Shown here: piece after piece, positions 1 through 6,770 of the stretch
Layout of the letters: each line of letters begins with the position of its first letter
Numbering within the stretch: the stretch's first letter is position 1
Assembly (NCBI GenBank): GCA_913775005.1
Contig: CAJYKY010000271.1
Coordinates: forward strand, 1-8,165
Direction of reading: 5' to 3'
DNA length: 8,165 nt
From: an uncultured Achromobacter sp.
Lineage (GTDB): Bacteria > Pseudomonadota > Gammaproteobacteria > Burkholderiales > Burkholderiaceae_B
Notes under the pieces: model-generated
Database searches by the model: none
What the model was told of the DNA's origin: nothing
The model's input: only the letters and a program-made list of their open reading frames with translations
Made by a program: the position numbers and the translations under genes

Positions 1-788
1 CTGAGTTCTTCACGCAAGAGCAGATCGCCGCATGGGCATGGCGCATTCCGTTCGCCTTCGGCCTGGTGATTGTTCCCATCGCCATCTATATCCGCAAGAA
101 CATCGACGAAACCGAAGTGTTCAAGCAGATGCAGGAAGAAGACCGCCAGGCCGCCGCGCGTGGCGAGCTCCAACGCCTGAGCCTGGTGCAGATGATCAAG
201 ACCCACACCCGCGAAACGCTGATTGGCGTGGGTCTGGTCGTGACCGCCACCGTGTCCATCTACATCACCTTCACGTACCTGGTGACGTATTCCACGCAGA
301 TCCTGAAGCTGCCGATGAAGGACACCTTCATGGTGCAGATGGCGGGCGCGGCGCTGATGGTGCTGATGACCCCGTTCATGGGCGCCTGGTCCGACCGCAT
401 CGGCCGCCGCCCGCTGGTGATCGGTTCGTTGATCGGCTATCTGCTCGTGCTGTATCCGCTGTACTACTGGCTGTCTGACGCGCCGTCCATCGGCCGTCTG
501 CTGACCGTGCAGGTGGTGGTGTGCTTCTTCGTGTCGGCGTTCTTCGGCGTGTTCAGCACGGTGATGGCAGAGCTGTTCCCGGCGCGCGTGCGTTCCGTGG
601 GCCTGTCGCTGGCGTACAACGTGGCCGTGATGATCTTCGGCGGCTTTGCGCAGTTCATCGTGACCTGGCTGATCAAGACCACCGGCTCGCCGATGGCGCC
701 CGCCTACTACGTGATGTTCGGCGTGGCGCTGGGCCTGGTGTCGGCATTCTTCATGCGCGATCGTGCGCACGAAAAGCTGGACCACTGA
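1..788 (+). CDS. MFS transporter, metabolite:H+ symporter (MHS) type, C-terminal part
   Basis: This is an inner-membrane secondary transporter; the left edge of the window removes its N-terminal half. The open frame is entered at base 3 and stops with TGA at 786-788, giving 261 visible residues where MHS proteins usually have about 430. The visible part begins near the end of TM6 with WAWRIPF, an MHS hallmark, followed by a charged central loop (RKNIDETEVFKQMQEED). The second-half MFS loop motif GAWSDRIGRRP is encoded around 381-413. The MHS signature ELFPARVRSVGLSLAYN, followed by a GG-containing helix, lies around 569-650. Several hydrophobic helices separate these motifs, and the tail is short and charged. 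Known relatives carry proline/betaine, 2-oxoglutarate, citrate or shikimate with protons, and the substrate here cannot be told from this half. An in-frame GTG at 66 exists but is not the true start, because homologous sequence continues upstream of it. The gene converges on relA and appears unrelated to it. Confidence 0.9.
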   Translation, partial: EFFTQEQIAAWAWRIPFAFGLVIVPIAIYIRKNIDETEVFKQMQEEDRQAAARGELQRLSLVQMIKTHTRETLIGVGLVVTATVSIYITFTYLVTYSTQILKLPMKDTFMVQMAGAALMVLMTPFMGAWSDRIGRRPLVIGSLIGYLLVLYPLYYWLSDAPSIGRLLTVQVVVCFFVSAFFGVFSTVMAELFPARVRSVGLSLAYNVAVMIFGGFAQFIVTWLIKTTGSPMAPAYYVMFGVALGLVSAFFMRDRAHEKLDH

Positions 789-797
789 TGTTTGATT

Positions 798-823
798 CCC
801 CCACGGCCGCCCGGCCCTGGGGG
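798..823. terminator. GC-rich hairpin between convergent MFS gene and relA
   Basis: The arm CCCCCACGGCC (798-808) pairs with GGCCCTGGGGG (813-823) across a 4-base GCCC loop, with one C-C mismatch. It fills the 40-bp gap between the TGA of the transporter (786-788) and the relA stop codon (complement of 829-831). On the + strand it is followed by TTGTCCT, which is only a weak U-tract; on the - strand the following bases are AATCAAACA. Its position and symmetry suggest a shared terminator for the two converging genes. The poor U-tracts make intrinsic activity uncertain. Confidence 0.6.
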
Positions 824-828
824 TTGTC

Positions 829-3138
829 CTAGCGGCGCGACGCCGAGGACACGCCCGCCACCTCGGCCAGGGCGTCCAGCGCGCGGGTCAGCGAGTCGCC
901 CCCGCGCACTTCCACCGTGAACACCATATGGGCCAGCGACTGCTTGCTTTGCGTGTTCACGCCCACCACATTGAGCCGCAGTCGGGCGAACACTTCGGAC
1001 AGGTCGCGCAGCAGGCCGGGACGGTCGTGCGCGCGTACGCTGATGTCCACGGGATAGAACGTGTCTGACGTTTCGCCCCACGCCACTTCGATGACGCGTT
1101 CGGGTTCGCGTTCCGCCAGCGCCAGATAGCTGTGGCAATCACTGCGGTGGATGGACACGCCGCGCCCCCGCGTCACAAAACCGGCGATGAGGTCGGGCGG
1201 CGCCGGGCGGCAGCAACGCGCCAGCTGCGTCAGCAGCGAACCCACGCCCACCACCAGCACGCCGCTCTTGCCGCTTTTCTCGGCGCTGCCGGCGCTGGCA
1301 TGACGCAGCGCCGACGGCGTGGGTTCCACCACCGGCGCGGGCTGCTGGAACACGCTGTCGATCTGGCGCAGGCTGAATTCTTCCTTGGCGGCGGCTACGT
1401 ACAGATCGTCGGCGCGGGCAAAGCCCAGGTTCTGCGCCAGCTGTTCCAGGTTCACGGCCGTCTTGCCCAGCCGCTGCAATTCCTTTTCCACCAGCGCCTG
1501 GCCCTGCGTGATCCGCTGCTGCAACTCAATGGCGTTGAACCACATGCGCACCTTGGCGCGCGCCCGCGGGCTGGCCAAAAACCCCAGCTGCGGATTGAGC
1601 CAGTCCCGCGAGGGGCCGCCGGACTTGGCAGAAATGATTTCTACGGTCTGCCCGGTGGACAGATGCGTTTGCAGCGGCACCATCTGGCCATCGACGCGCG
1701 CGCCCCGGCAACGGTGGCCAAGGTCAGTGTGCAAGTGATAGGCGAAGTCCACCGGCGTAGCGCCAGCGGGAAGCTCGATCACGCGCGCTTGCGGCGTCAG
1801 CACGTAGATACGGTCGTCGGTGTGCGCCGGGGCCTTCACCGCATTGCGGTTCTTGCTGGAACTGGGCTTACCCGAGGCGGCCTTGCCGGACTCTGCCTTG
1901 CCGCCTTCGGCCTCCGCAGGCGCGGCATCGTGTTCGCCGCCGCCCTCGACATCGCTGTTCCAGGCCAGCAGCTGGCGCATCCACGCCAGTTGGCGGTCGT
2001 ATTCGCTGGACGCGGCCACCTGCCCGCCCTTGGCGCCCGCTTCTTTGTAGCGCCAGTGCGCGGCCATGCCGTATTCCGCGAACTGGTGCATTTCGCGCGT
2101 GCGGATCTGCACTTCGAACGGGCGGCCGTCATCGTCGGCCACCACGGTATGCAGCGAGCGGTAGCCATTGGGCTTGGGCCGCGAGATGTAATCGTCAAAC
2201 TCGTCGGACAGCGGGGTCCACATTTCGTGCACCAGGCCCAGCGCGGTATAGCAGGCCCGCACGTCTTCGACGATGATGCGCAGCGCGCGCAGGTCAAACA
2301 TCTGCGAGAAATCCAGACGCTTGACGCGCATCTTGTTCCAGATGCTGTAGATATGCTTGGGCCGACCACTGACTTCGGCGTCGATGCCGGTCTTGGCCAG
2401 CGCGGTCTGCATGCGCTCAATGGCTCCCGCGATGAAGGCTTCGCGCTCCACCCGCTTTTCTTCCAGCAAGCGGGCGATCTGCTTATAGCGGTCGGGCTCA
2501 AGGAAACGGAACGCCAGGTCTTCCATTTCCCACTTGATCTGCCAGATGCCCAGGCGGTTCGCCAGCGGCGCGTACAGATCCAGCGTTTCCTGCGCGAACG
2601 CGGGGGAACACGGGGCTTTGCTTTCCGCATGCCAGCGCAAGGTGCGAAGCCGCGACGCCAGACGCATCAGCACAATGCGCAAGTCGGCCGCCATGGCCAG
2701 CAGCATCTTGCGCTGCATTTCCTTTTGCGAACCCGTGACCGCTTCGGCGTCGCTGGCTTGGCGGGCCACCACGCCCAGGCGCAACAGCGCGCGCGTGCCT
2801 TGCACCAGCCGCGCGACCTCGGCCCCGAAGGCCGTGGCGACCGGGTCATTGCGCAAGGCAGGCGCAGGCGCCATCAAATCGGTGGGCAAGGCGGCCAGCA
2901 GCGCGGCGGCGCGCGTGGCGGCATCAGTATGCAGCGCGGCCAGGATGCGGACGACGCCGGCGCCGTGGCTGGCGAGCGGCTCGCCTGTCAGCGCCTGCTG
3001 CCCCTCAAAACGGGGCAGCGCCCAGTCGACGGCGCGGTCTATCAGGGCGATGCCGTCGGCATCCAGGCCCGCTCCGACCTCCTGCCGCCAGGAAGCGTCA
3101 AAAGGCGAAGGCGCATCGATAACAGGCGGGGCGGACAT
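829..3138 (-). CDS. relA: RelA-type GTP pyrophosphokinase, monofunctional (p)ppGpp synthetase
   Basis: This cytosolic, ribosome-associated enzyme transfers pyrophosphate from ATP to GDP or GTP during amino acid starvation. The protein has 769 residues, near the family's usual 740-750. Residues ~50-160 are a degenerate HD domain: where active hydrolases carry HDxxED, this protein reads ALLAALPTDLM (79-89), so hydrolase activity is probably lost. The synthetase domain spans ~250-365, with GRPKHIYSIWNKM (258-270), a catalytic-type Asp282 (FDLRALR) and Glu342 (EVQIRT). Its EFDD (313-316) is the EXDD signature of monofunctional RelA, where bifunctional Rel/SpoT has RXKD. A TGS domain lies at ~442-502. 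A zinc-finger-like region has CC at 642-643 and HRSDC at 664-668, and a C-terminal ACT domain spans ~697-766. Residues ~397-440 form a Gly/Ala/Ser/Lys-rich linker. The start is the ATG at 3136-3138; no good Shine-Dalgarno precedes it. A separate SpoT is expected elsewhere in the genome (inference). Confidence 0.96.
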   Translation of the reverse strand: MSAPPVIDAPSPFDASWRQEVGAGLDADGIALIDRAVDWALPRFEGQQALTGEPLASHGAGVVRILAALHTDAATRAAALLAALPTDLMAPAPALRNDPVATAFGAEVARLVQGTRALLRLGVVARQASDAEAVTGSQKEMQRKMLLAMAADLRIVLMRLASRLRTLRWHAESKAPCSPAFAQETLDLYAPLANRLGIWQIKWEMEDLAFRFLEPDRYKQIARLLEEKRVEREAFIAGAIERMQTALAKTGIDAEVSGRPKHIYSIWNKMRVKRLDFSQMFDLRALRIIVEDVRACYTALGLVHEMWTPLSDEFDDYISRPKPNGYRSLHTVVADDDGRPFEVQIRTREMHQFAEYGMAAHWRYKEAGAKGGQVAASSEYDRQLAWMRQLLAWNSDVEGGGEHDAAPAEAEGGKAESGKAASGKPSSSKNRNAVKAPAHTDDRIYVLTPQARVIELPAGATPVDFAYHLHTDLGHRCRGARVDGQMVPLQTHLSTGQTVEIISAKSGGPSRDWLNPQLGFLASPRARAKVRMWFNAIELQQRITQGQALVEKELQRLGKTAVNLEQLAQNLGFARADDLYVAAAKEEFSLRQIDSVFQQPAPVVEPTPSALRHASAGSAEKSGKSGVLVVGVGSLLTQLARCCRPAPPDLIAGFVTRGRGVSIHRSDCHSYLALAEREPERVIEVAWGETSDTFYPVDISVRAHDRPGLLRDLSEVFARLRLNVVGVNTQSKQSLAHMVFTVEVRGGDSLTRALDALAEVAGVSSASRR

Positions 3139-3243
3139 GACGGGCGTCGAGCGGCAGGTAGTGGATATGCCGACACTCTACACTAGGGTTTGGTCGCTCA
3201 AAATCCCCTCTGAATTCCCGCTATATAGAAGGAACCCAAGCTT
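3139..3243. promoter_or_regulatory. Divergent relA / mtfA intergenic region
   Basis: This 105-bp gap must hold the 5' signals for relA (-) and mtfA (+). On the mtfA side GAAGGAA (3228-3234) is a good ribosome binding site, nine bases before the ATG at 3244. On the relA side no clear ribosome binding site is visible. A weak - strand promoter candidate has TTGAGC as -35 and TAGAGT as -10, but only a 15-base spacer. The AT-rich TATATA (3222-3227) sits too close to the mtfA ribosome binding site to be its -10 box. No convincing promoter can be assigned to either gene by eye. Confidence 0.4.
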
Positions 3244-4077
3244 ATGTTGCGCTGGCTCAAGGGCCGGGGCGCCCGCCCCTCTGAAGTGGCCGAGATGCAA
3301 GCCCGCATCTCGCCTGAACTTTGGCGGCAGGTGCTGGATGCCCACCCTTTTCTGGCGGCGCTCACCGCCGATGAATCCGCCCAGTTGCTGGCCAGGTCGG
3401 CGTGGCTGTTGGCCAGCAAAACCATCAATGGCGCGCAGGGCCTGGACGTCACGGACGCCATGCGCCTGTCCATCGCGGCACAGGCCAGCCTGCCCATCCT
3501 GAATCTGACGCCGGAACTGTATGAAGGCTGGGACGAGATCATCGTGTATCCCGCCAGCTTCCGGATCCCGCGATCACGGCAGGACGACGACGGCGTGGTG
3601 CATGAATACATCGAAGACGCGGCGGGTGAAGCCTGGGAAGGCGGCCCGCTGGTGCTGTCCTGGGAAGACACGCAATGGTCCGACGGCGGCTTTAACGTGG
3701 TGATCCACGAATTCGCGCACAAGCTGGATTTGCGTTCGGGTTTCGCTGACGGCATGCCATCGCTGGCCGCCCATCCCAACCTGAAACCCCAGGTCTGGCG
3801 GCGCGTGCTGGATGACAGCCTGGACCGCTTCATTGCCGCGCTGGACGCCGTGGAAGCCGCCATCCCGCACGACGTGGACCCGGAAAGCGAAGCCGCCGAC
3901 GCCTGGTACGGGCAACTGCCGATGGACCCGTACGCGGCAACCGACGAAGCGGAGTTCTTTGCCGTCAGCTCCGAACACTTCTTCGTCGACCCGATTCCCA
4001 TGCGCGACGCCCTGCCCGAATGGTACGAACTGCTGCGCGCGTACTACCGGCAAGACACCGTGGAACGCTACGTATGA
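3244..4077 (+). CDS. mtfA: MtfA-like zinc-dependent peptidase (M90 family)
   Basis: This is a 277-residue cytosolic protein with no signal peptide, close to the E. coli MtfA length of about 265. The zinc site is intact: HEFAH at 155-159 (within NVVIHEFAHKLDLRSG) supplies two His ligands and the catalytic Glu156, and EFFAV at 237-241 supplies the third ligand, Glu237. Tyr230 in DPYAAT lies seven residues before it, matching the recalled E. coli Tyr205/Glu212 spacing. The surrounding VYPASF (101-106) and VLSWED (137-142) are also typical of the family. E. coli MtfA binds the Mlc repressor of glucose PTS genes and has weak aminopeptidase activity. Whether Mlc exists in this organism is not visible, so the physiological role here is open. 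The start is the ATG at 3244, preceded by GAAGGAA. Its stop overlaps the start of the next gene, so the two are probably co-translated. Confidence 0.93.
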   Translation: MLRWLKGRGARPSEVAEMQARISPELWRQVLDAHPFLAALTADESAQLLARSAWLLASKTINGAQGLDVTDAMRLSIAAQASLPILNLTPELYEGWDEIIVYPASFRIPRSRQDDDGVVHEYIEDAAGEAWEGGPLVLSWEDTQWSDGGFNVVIHEFAHKLDLRSGFADGMPSLAAHPNLKPQVWRRVLDDSLDRFIAALDAVEAAIPHDVDPESEAADAWYGQLPMDPYAATDEAEFFAVSSEHFFVDPIPMRDALPEWYELLRAYYRQDTVERYV

Positions 4078-4583
4078 AACAACTGCTGATCGTCTGGCAT
4101 TCCCGTACGGGCGCGGCGCGGCAAATGGCCGAGGCCGCCTCGCGCGGCGCGCTGGCGGCAGCAACCGAGCTGGACGAGGCCGACGCCTTGCACGTCGAGC
4201 TGCGCCGCGCCGCCGATGTCGATGCGGACCTTCTGCTGGCAAGCCAGGGCTTTCTGTTTTGTGCGCCAGAGAATCTGGCCAGCCTGAGCGGCGAGATGAA
4301 GGAGTGCTTTGACCGCAATTACTACGCCGTGCTCGATCGCATCCAGGGCTTGCCCTACGCCTGTGCAATCAGCGCGGGGAGCGATGGTTCCGGTGCGGCG
4401 CGGCAAGTGGAACGCATCTGCACCGGCTGGCGGCTCAAGGCCCTGGCGCCGGCGCTGATCGTCAATCTTGGCGCGCAGACGGCCGAACAGATCGTGGCGG
4501 AAAAGACCGTGCCCGAAGCCGATCTGAACCGCTGCGCAGAGCTGGGAGGCCTGTTGGCGGCGACCTTGTTGATGGCGCAATGA
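4074..4583 (+). CDS. Flavodoxin-fold / NAD(P)H-dependent oxidoreductase family protein
   Basis: This 169-residue protein probably binds FMN in the cytosol; its electron donor and acceptor are unknown. The N-terminus MKQLLIVWHSRTGAARQMAEA is a first beta strand plus the flavodoxin phosphate-binding loop (HSRTG, 9-13). CAPENLASLSGEMK at 63-76 matches the second flavin-contacting loop and the following helix of the flavodoxin/NADPH-dependent FMN reductase fold. YACAISAGSDGSGAARQ (95-111) resembles the third loop. The chosen start is the ATG at 4074, which overlaps the mtfA stop in an ATGA arrangement. An open frame extends upstream to a GTG at 4020, but those 18 extra residues lie inside mtfA and precede the conserved first strand. 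There is no strong ribosome binding site of its own (only GGA near 4062), so translation probably depends on mtfA. No specific gene symbol is warranted. Confidence 0.85.
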   Translation: MKQLLIVWHSRTGAARQMAEAASRGALAAATELDEADALHVELRRAADVDADLLLASQGFLFCAPENLASLSGEMKECFDRNYYAVLDRIQGLPYACAISAGSDGSGAARQVERICTGWRLKALAPALIVNLGAQTAEQIVAEKTVPEADLNRCAELGGLLAATLLMAQ

Positions 4584-4635
4584 TGATGCCTGGATAACGA
4601 TGGCGAACTCAGCCGCTGACACCGCCGCAAAAACA

Positions 4636-4665
4636 AAAAGCCCTTCGGCATGCCGAAGGGCTTTT
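4636..4665. terminator. Perfect palindromic bidirectional terminator
   Basis: The arm AAAAGCCCTTCGGCA (4636-4650) is followed directly by its exact reverse complement (4651-4665), so the whole 30 bp is a perfect palindrome that folds into a GC-rich stem flanked by A and T runs. Read on the - strand it ends in TTTTT G TTTTT, an excellent U-tract for the Rid-family gene ending at 4687. Read on the + strand it ends in CTTTTCACTT, adequate for the flavodoxin gene ending at 4583. It is placed exactly between the two converging units. Confidence 0.92.
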
Positions 4666-4686
4666 CACTTACAGAAGGCGAATCGC

Positions 4687-5037
4687 TTAGACGGCGGCCG
4701 TCACAACGATTTCGACCTTGAAGTCCGGGTTGGCCAGGCGGGCTTCGACCGTGGCGCGCGGGGGCGAATTGCCATCAGCCACCCAGGCGTCCCACGCCTT
4801 GTTCATGCCGTCGAATTCCTTGATGTTGGCCACGTAGATCTGGGCCATCAGGATCTTGGTCTTGTCGGTGCCGGCTTCGGCCAGCAGACGGTCGATCGTG
4901 GCAAGCACTTGTTCGGTCTGGCCGGTGATGTCCAGCTTGGCGTCGTCCGGCACCTGGCCTGCCAGGTACGCGACGCCGTTGTACACGGCCATGTCCGACA
5001 GGCGCTTGGCGACGTGGAAGCGCTTGATGCTGCTCAT
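4687..5037 (-). CDS. Rid-family (YjgF/YER057c/UK114) protein, YoaB-like
   Basis: This is a small cytosolic protein of 116 residues. Canonical RidA is about 128; E. coli YoaB is about 114. RidA hydrolyses reactive enamine/imine intermediates made by PLP enzymes, and the roles of YoaB-type paralogues are less clear. Visible family features are YLAGQVP (24-30), the helix MNKAWDAWVADG (78-89), the conserved Arg94 in PPRATVEARL (aligning with the active-site Arg of RidA), and VEIVVTAAV at the C-terminus with Glu109. MNKAWDAW and the ending VEI...AAV resemble recalled YoaB more than RidA. The frame stays open upstream to 5211, but the start is set at the ATG (5035-5037): AGGGGA lies about six bases upstream, and the extra residues would overlap pncB and match nothing. 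It lies 67 bp downstream of pncB and ends just before the palindromic terminator, so it is probably the last gene of a pncB operon. Confidence 0.9.
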   Translation of the reverse strand: MSSIKRFHVAKRLSDMAVYNGVAYLAGQVPDDAKLDITGQTEQVLATIDRLLAEAGTDKTKILMAQIYVANIKEFDGMNKAWDAWVADGNSPPRATVEARLANPDFKVEIVVTAAV

Positions 5038-5098
5038 GAATATTCCCCTAGAGTCGAGTTGGGTGGGTTGAAACAGGAAACCAGCAATGTACCCCGAG

Positions 5099-5112
5099 CC
5101 GCCCTCAGGCGG
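5099..5112 (-). other. Short stem-loop overlapping the pncB stop codon
   Basis: Read on the - strand, CCGCC (complement of 5108-5112) pairs with GGCGG (complement of 5099-5103) across the loop TGAG, which holds the pncB TGA stop. There is no U-tract after it, so it is unlikely to be a terminator. It could protect the upstream message or modulate read-through into the Rid-family gene. It may also be chance in GC-rich DNA. Confidence 0.3.
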
Positions 5113-6280
5113 GAGGCAACTGGAACACCTGGCGCAGGTAGGCCAGATAGGCGGGGTCGTCGCACATGGTTTTTTCCGGCGCGTCCGACACCTTGGCCAC
5201 GGGCTGGCCATTGCAACGAACCATCTTCATGACGATTTGCAGCGGTTCGTGGCCGAGGTCATTGGTGAGGTTGGTGCCGATGCCGAACGACACCTTGCAG
5301 CGCCCCGAGAACTGGCGCGCCAGTTCGATGGCACGCGGGAAGGTCAGCGAATCCGAGAACACCAGCGTCTTGGCGCGCGGGTCCACACGGTTGTTGCGGT
5401 AGTGTTCCAGCAGGCGCTCGCCCCAGACGAAAGGGTCGCCGGAATCGTGGCGGGCGCCATCGAAGAGCTTGCAGAAATACATGTCGAAGTCGCGCAGGAA
5501 GGCATCCATGCCGTAGACGTCCGACAACGCAATGCCCAGGTCACCGCGATATTCCTTGGCCCAGACTTCCAGCGCGAACACCTGCGAGTCGCGCAGGCGC
5601 GGACCCAGCGCCTGGCAAGCTTGCAAGTACTCATGCCCCATCGTGCCCAGCGGCAGCACTTCATGCTGTTTCGCCAGCAGCACATTGCTGGTGCCGGCGA
5701 AATGCTTGCCCATCTGCGCCTTCATCGTCGACACCACTTCCTGGTGCCAGACCTTCGAGAAGCGCCGCCGTGTGCCGTATTCGGCCACGCGGAAGTCCGC
5801 CAGCGCCGGGTCATCCAGCACCAGGTGCATCTTGGATTGCAGGCGTTGACGGCCCTCTTCCCAGTCCGGATGCTTGCGCGTGTTGCGGAAGTAGACCTCG
5901 TTGACGATGGCCAGCACCGGGATCTCGAACAGGATCGTGTGCAGCCAAGGGCCTTTCACTTCGATCGAGATCTCGCCCGGGCCTTCGCCTTCGGTGATCT
6001 CGATGCAGCGCTCAGGCAGATGGAAGAGTTCAAGAAAGTCGACGAAATCGCTCTTGATGAAGCGCAGGCCGCCCAGATAATCCAGTTCGTCCTGCGTGAA
6101 GCGCAGCTGGCATAGCTGATGCACTTCTTCGCGGATCTCATCCAGGTAGGGCCGCAGATCGGCCCCGACGGTGCGGCACTTGTAACGGTACTCGACCTGT
6201 GCAGCGGGAAACTGATGCAGTACCACCTGCATCATGCTGAATTTATACAGATCGGTGTCGAGCAGCGAAGTGATTATCAT
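5105..6280 (-). CDS. pncB: Nicotinate phosphoribosyltransferase
   Basis: PncB joins nicotinate to PRPP, with ATP hydrolysis, to give nicotinate mononucleotide; this is the entry step of the Preiss-Handler NAD salvage route in the cytosol. The protein has 391 residues, near the E. coli 400. The N-terminal SLLDTDLYKFSMMQ (5-18) is the typical family opening. EYGTRRRFS lies at 167-175 and GTSN at 196-199. His216 in LGTMGHEY aligns with the autophosphorylated His (219/220) of the enteric enzyme. RHDSGDP (277-283), LVFSDSL (306-312) and FGIGTNLTND (332-341) are phosphate/PRPP-contacting segments, and CNGQPVAKVSDAPEKT is typical near the end. The start is the ATG at 6278-6280. No in-frame upstream ATG, GTG or TTG was found before the divergent region, and the ribosome binding site is poor. 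It appears to lead a two-gene unit with the Rid-family gene and is divergent from fdxA. Confidence 0.96.
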   Translation of the reverse strand: MIITSLLDTDLYKFSMMQVVLHQFPAAQVEYRYKCRTVGADLRPYLDEIREEVHQLCQLRFTQDELDYLGGLRFIKSDFVDFLELFHLPERCIEITEGEGPGEISIEVKGPWLHTILFEIPVLAIVNEVYFRNTRKHPDWEEGRQRLQSKMHLVLDDPALADFRVAEYGTRRRFSKVWHQEVVSTMKAQMGKHFAGTSNVLLAKQHEVLPLGTMGHEYLQACQALGPRLRDSQVFALEVWAKEYRGDLGIALSDVYGMDAFLRDFDMYFCKLFDGARHDSGDPFVWGERLLEHYRNNRVDPRAKTLVFSDSLTFPRAIELARQFSGRCKVSFGIGTNLTNDLGHEPLQIVMKMVRCNGQPVAKVSDAPEKTMCDDPAYLAYLRQVFQLPPA

Positions 6281-6437
6281 GATTGCGCGTATCGGTTTCG
6301 CGACACCATAGCATAGAGAACACGGGGTTCAGGGCCTTGGGCCACGAAGTCAATACGGGTATTACCGGCACATCCGGCGCGCATTGGGTAAAATCCGCCC
6401 AACAAGACACAAATGCCGCCGATCCCGGAGTTCCTGA
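6281..6437. promoter_or_regulatory. Divergent pncB / fdxA control region with overlapping inverted repeats
   Basis: This 157-bp stretch holds no gene. Near its middle AATAC-GG-GTATT (6352-6363) is a perfect inverted repeat. It overlaps a second one, GGTA-T-TACC (6358-6366), which together are good operator candidates. On the fdxA side TAAAAT (6389-6394) is a plausible -10 box. A good -35 box is not visible at 16-18 bases upstream, so activation by a bound regulator would fit. GGAG (6427-6430) is the fdxA ribosome binding site, seven bases before the ATG. On the pncB side TATGCT/TATGGT near 6304-6315 (- strand) is a weak -10 candidate without a clear partner. Confidence 0.45.
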
Positions 6438-6761
6438 ATGACCCACGTTGTCACCGAAAACTGTATTAAGTGCAAGTACACCGATTGCGTTGATGTGTGC
6501 CCGGTGGACTGTTTTCGTGAGGGTCCGAACTTCCTCGTGATCGATCCTGACGAGTGCATCGACTGCGCAGTCTGCATCCCGGAATGCCCGGCCAATGCGA
6601 TCTACGCCGAAGAAGACGTGCCGCAGGACCAACTGAATTTCATCGCGCTGAACGCCGAACTCTCGCCCGAGTTCGCCAGCATCAGCCGCGCCAAGAAGCC
6701 CCTGCCGGACGCCGACGACTGGAACGGCAAGCAGGACAAGCTGCAATACCTGGAAAAATAA
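6438..6761 (+). CDS. fdxA: 7Fe ferredoxin, [3Fe-4S][4Fe-4S], Azotobacter FdI type
   Basis: This is a small soluble electron carrier of 107 residues, the same length class as Azotobacter vinelandii ferredoxin I, which it resembles almost throughout. The cysteine pattern assigns the clusters by analogy: Cys9, Cys17 and Cys50 for the [3Fe-4S] cluster; Cys21, Cys40, Cys43 and Cys46 for the [4Fe-4S] cluster. Cys12 and Cys25 would be free, as in FdI. Signature segments are CIKCKYTDCVDVCPVDCF (9-26) and CIDCAVCIPECP (40-51), followed by the long C-terminal tail (LNAELSPEF, LPDADDW) typical of FdxA. The start is the ATG at 6438, with GGAG seven bases upstream. The ferredoxin-NADP reductase gene follows 49 bp downstream, making it the obvious redox partner. 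In Azotobacter this pair is linked to oxidative-stress control; whether that holds here is inference. Confidence 0.97.
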   Translation: MTHVVTENCIKCKYTDCVDVCPVDCFREGPNFLVIDPDECIDCAVCIPECPANAIYAEEDVPQDQLNFIALNAELSPEFASISRAKKPLPDADDWNGKQDKLQYLEK

Positions 6762-6770
6762 TCCGCGACG

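Noticed and set aside
1132..3186. 684-codon open frame on the + strand, antisense to relA
   Set aside because: It is the mirror of a real, fully motif-supported relA; the translation is Arg/His/Gly-rich without any recognisable domain, as expected for shadow frames in GC-rich DNA.
3222..3227. TATATA as a -10 box for mtfA
   Set aside because: The transcript would start within or next to the ribosome binding site at 3228-3234, leaving almost no leader, and no -35 box is found at the right distance.
4020..4076. Upstream GTG start for the flavodoxin-fold gene
   Set aside because: The extra 18 residues lie inside mtfA and precede the conserved first beta strand; the ATG at 4074 with ATGA overlap fits better.
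5038..5211. N-terminal extension of the Rid-family gene
   Set aside because: It would overlap the end of pncB, its residues are unlike the family, and a good ribosome binding site (AGGGGA) sits right before the ATG at 5035-5037.
5087..6115. 342-codon open frame on the + strand, antisense to pncB
   Set aside because: pncB carries all family motifs on the other strand; this frame has a shadow-like composition and no ribosome binding site context.
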